NCBI GenBank assembly: GCA_030643285.1
Contig: DAOWMC010000082.1
Coordinates: 1-5,767, forward strand
Source of the DNA: Methanobacteriota archaeon
GTDB lineage: Archaea; Halobacteriota; Syntropharchaeia; DAOWMC01
Length of the DNA stretch: 5,767 nucleotides
Direction: 5' to 3'
The translations under genes and the position numbers were made by a program. The stretch's first letter is position 1; the number at the start of each line of letters is the position of its first letter. Below are positions 5,636 to 5,767 of this stretch, one piece after another. The notes beneath the pieces were generated by a model. The model ran no database searches. It saw only the letters and a list, made by a program, of their open reading frames with translations, and had not been told where the DNA came from.

Positions 5636-5658
5636 GCCAACAGTTTTATATATTTGGC
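5636..5658. promoter_or_regulatory. Inverted repeat framing the TATA box of the nucleotidyltransferase gene
   Basis: GCCAA (5636-5640) and TTGGC (5654-5658) form an exact 5-bp dyad whose 13-bp centre contains the TATA element. A 7-bp direct repeat AACAGTT (5639-5645 and 5662-5668) overlaps it, with its second copy next to the predicted start site. A regulator binding here would block TBP; this role is inferred from placement alone. Confidence 0.3.
5645..5652 (+). promoter_or_regulatory. TATA box of the nucleotidyltransferase gene, leaderless transcript predicted
   Basis: TTTATATA is a perfect box A, identical to that of flavoprotein gene 1. Its centre is about 27 nt before the ATG at 5676, so the transcript should begin at or within a few bases of the start codon. 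No Shine-Dalgarno sequence is present (CAGTTATTTATT precedes the ATG), which agrees with leaderless translation. Confidence 0.75.
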
Positions 5659-5675
5659 TATAACAGTTATTTATT

Positions 5676-5767
5676 ATGAAAGCAGTAATCCTTGCGGCAG
5701 GGGAAGGCATCAGGCTCAGGCCTTTTACGATAACACGACCCAAAGTTATGATCCCTGTAGCAAATAA
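5676..5767 (+). CDS. Sugar-phosphate nucleotidyltransferase (N-terminal fragment)
   Basis: The first 30 codons are visible and the gene runs off the right edge. The N terminus [11 protein letters not shown] is the nucleotide-binding first strand and glycine loop of the NTP-transferase fold. RLRPFT (13-18), the conserved Lys24 in RPKVMIP (22-28) and the following VAN complete the family signature. Such enzymes join a sugar 1-phosphate to UTP or dTTP, making nucleotide sugars for glycans and cell-surface polymers. In archaea the same opening is shared by glucose-1-phosphate thymidylyltransferase (RmlA-like), UTP-glucose-1-phosphate uridylyltransferase and the GlmU-like bifunctional enzymes, so the specific sugar cannot be named. 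The position after GEG is Ile12 where Thr or Ser is usual (GTRLRP). The start fits a leaderless mRNA from the TATA box at 5645-5652. Confidence 0.88.
   Translation, partial: MKAVILAAGEGIRLRPFTITRPKVMIPVAN

Noticed and set aside
5453..5767. 104-codon + strand open frame crossing the terminator and the last promoter
   Set aside because: It runs through the end of flavoprotein gene 2, the T tracts and the TATA box, and reads the nucleotidyltransferase start in another frame.

Overview
The window looks like part of an archaeal, most likely euryarchaeal, chromosome of moderate to high AT content. The archaeal signs are TATA (box A) elements at the expected distance before start codons, oligo-T stretches after stop codons, very short or absent leaders, and a tRNase Z whose sequence resembles those I recall from methanogens. 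The gene set (an AhbC/NirJ-like radical SAM enzyme, a MoaB-type molybdopterin adenylyltransferase, two FMN enzymes of the NMO/FabK class) would suit an anaerobe such as a methanogen, an alkane oxidiser or an Archaeoglobus relative. The exact lineage is an inference I cannot settle from the sequence.

Layout: (1) 1-162, the C-terminal end of an unidentified membrane-anchored protein on the + strand. (2) 293-1477, minus strand, a complete radical SAM/SPASM enzyme. (3) A 118-bp divergent intergenic region (1478-1595). (4) 1596-3039, a two-gene + strand unit, tRNase Z (rnz) then moaB, separated by 7 nt. (5) 3144-4253 and 4452-5561, two tandem 369-residue paralogues of the nitronate monooxygenase/FabK-type FMN flavoprotein family. 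They align without a gap at about 70% identity by hand count. (6) 5676 to the window end, the first 30 codons of a sugar-phosphate nucleotidyltransferase, apparently translated from a leaderless mRNA.

How the genes relate: rnz and moaB are probably co-transcribed housekeeping genes for tRNA 3' maturation and Mo/W cofactor assembly. The radical SAM enzyme is transcribed divergently and may belong to the alternative haem (siroheme) branch or to another modification. The two flavoproteins look like a tandem duplication in which the copies acquired different expression signals: the first has a strong TATA box and Shine-Dalgarno sequence, the second has neither in clear form. Both end in a terminator-like stem whose purine-rich 5' arm lies in the last codons and whose pyrimidine-rich 3' arm follows the stop, next to T tracts.

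I found no CRISPR array, tRNA, rRNA or insertion sequence. The most interesting items are the flavoprotein pair, whose 'nitronate monooxygenase' label is doubtful in a likely anaerobe, the shared terminator design, and several dyads at promoters. I see no clear evidence of an entirely new system.
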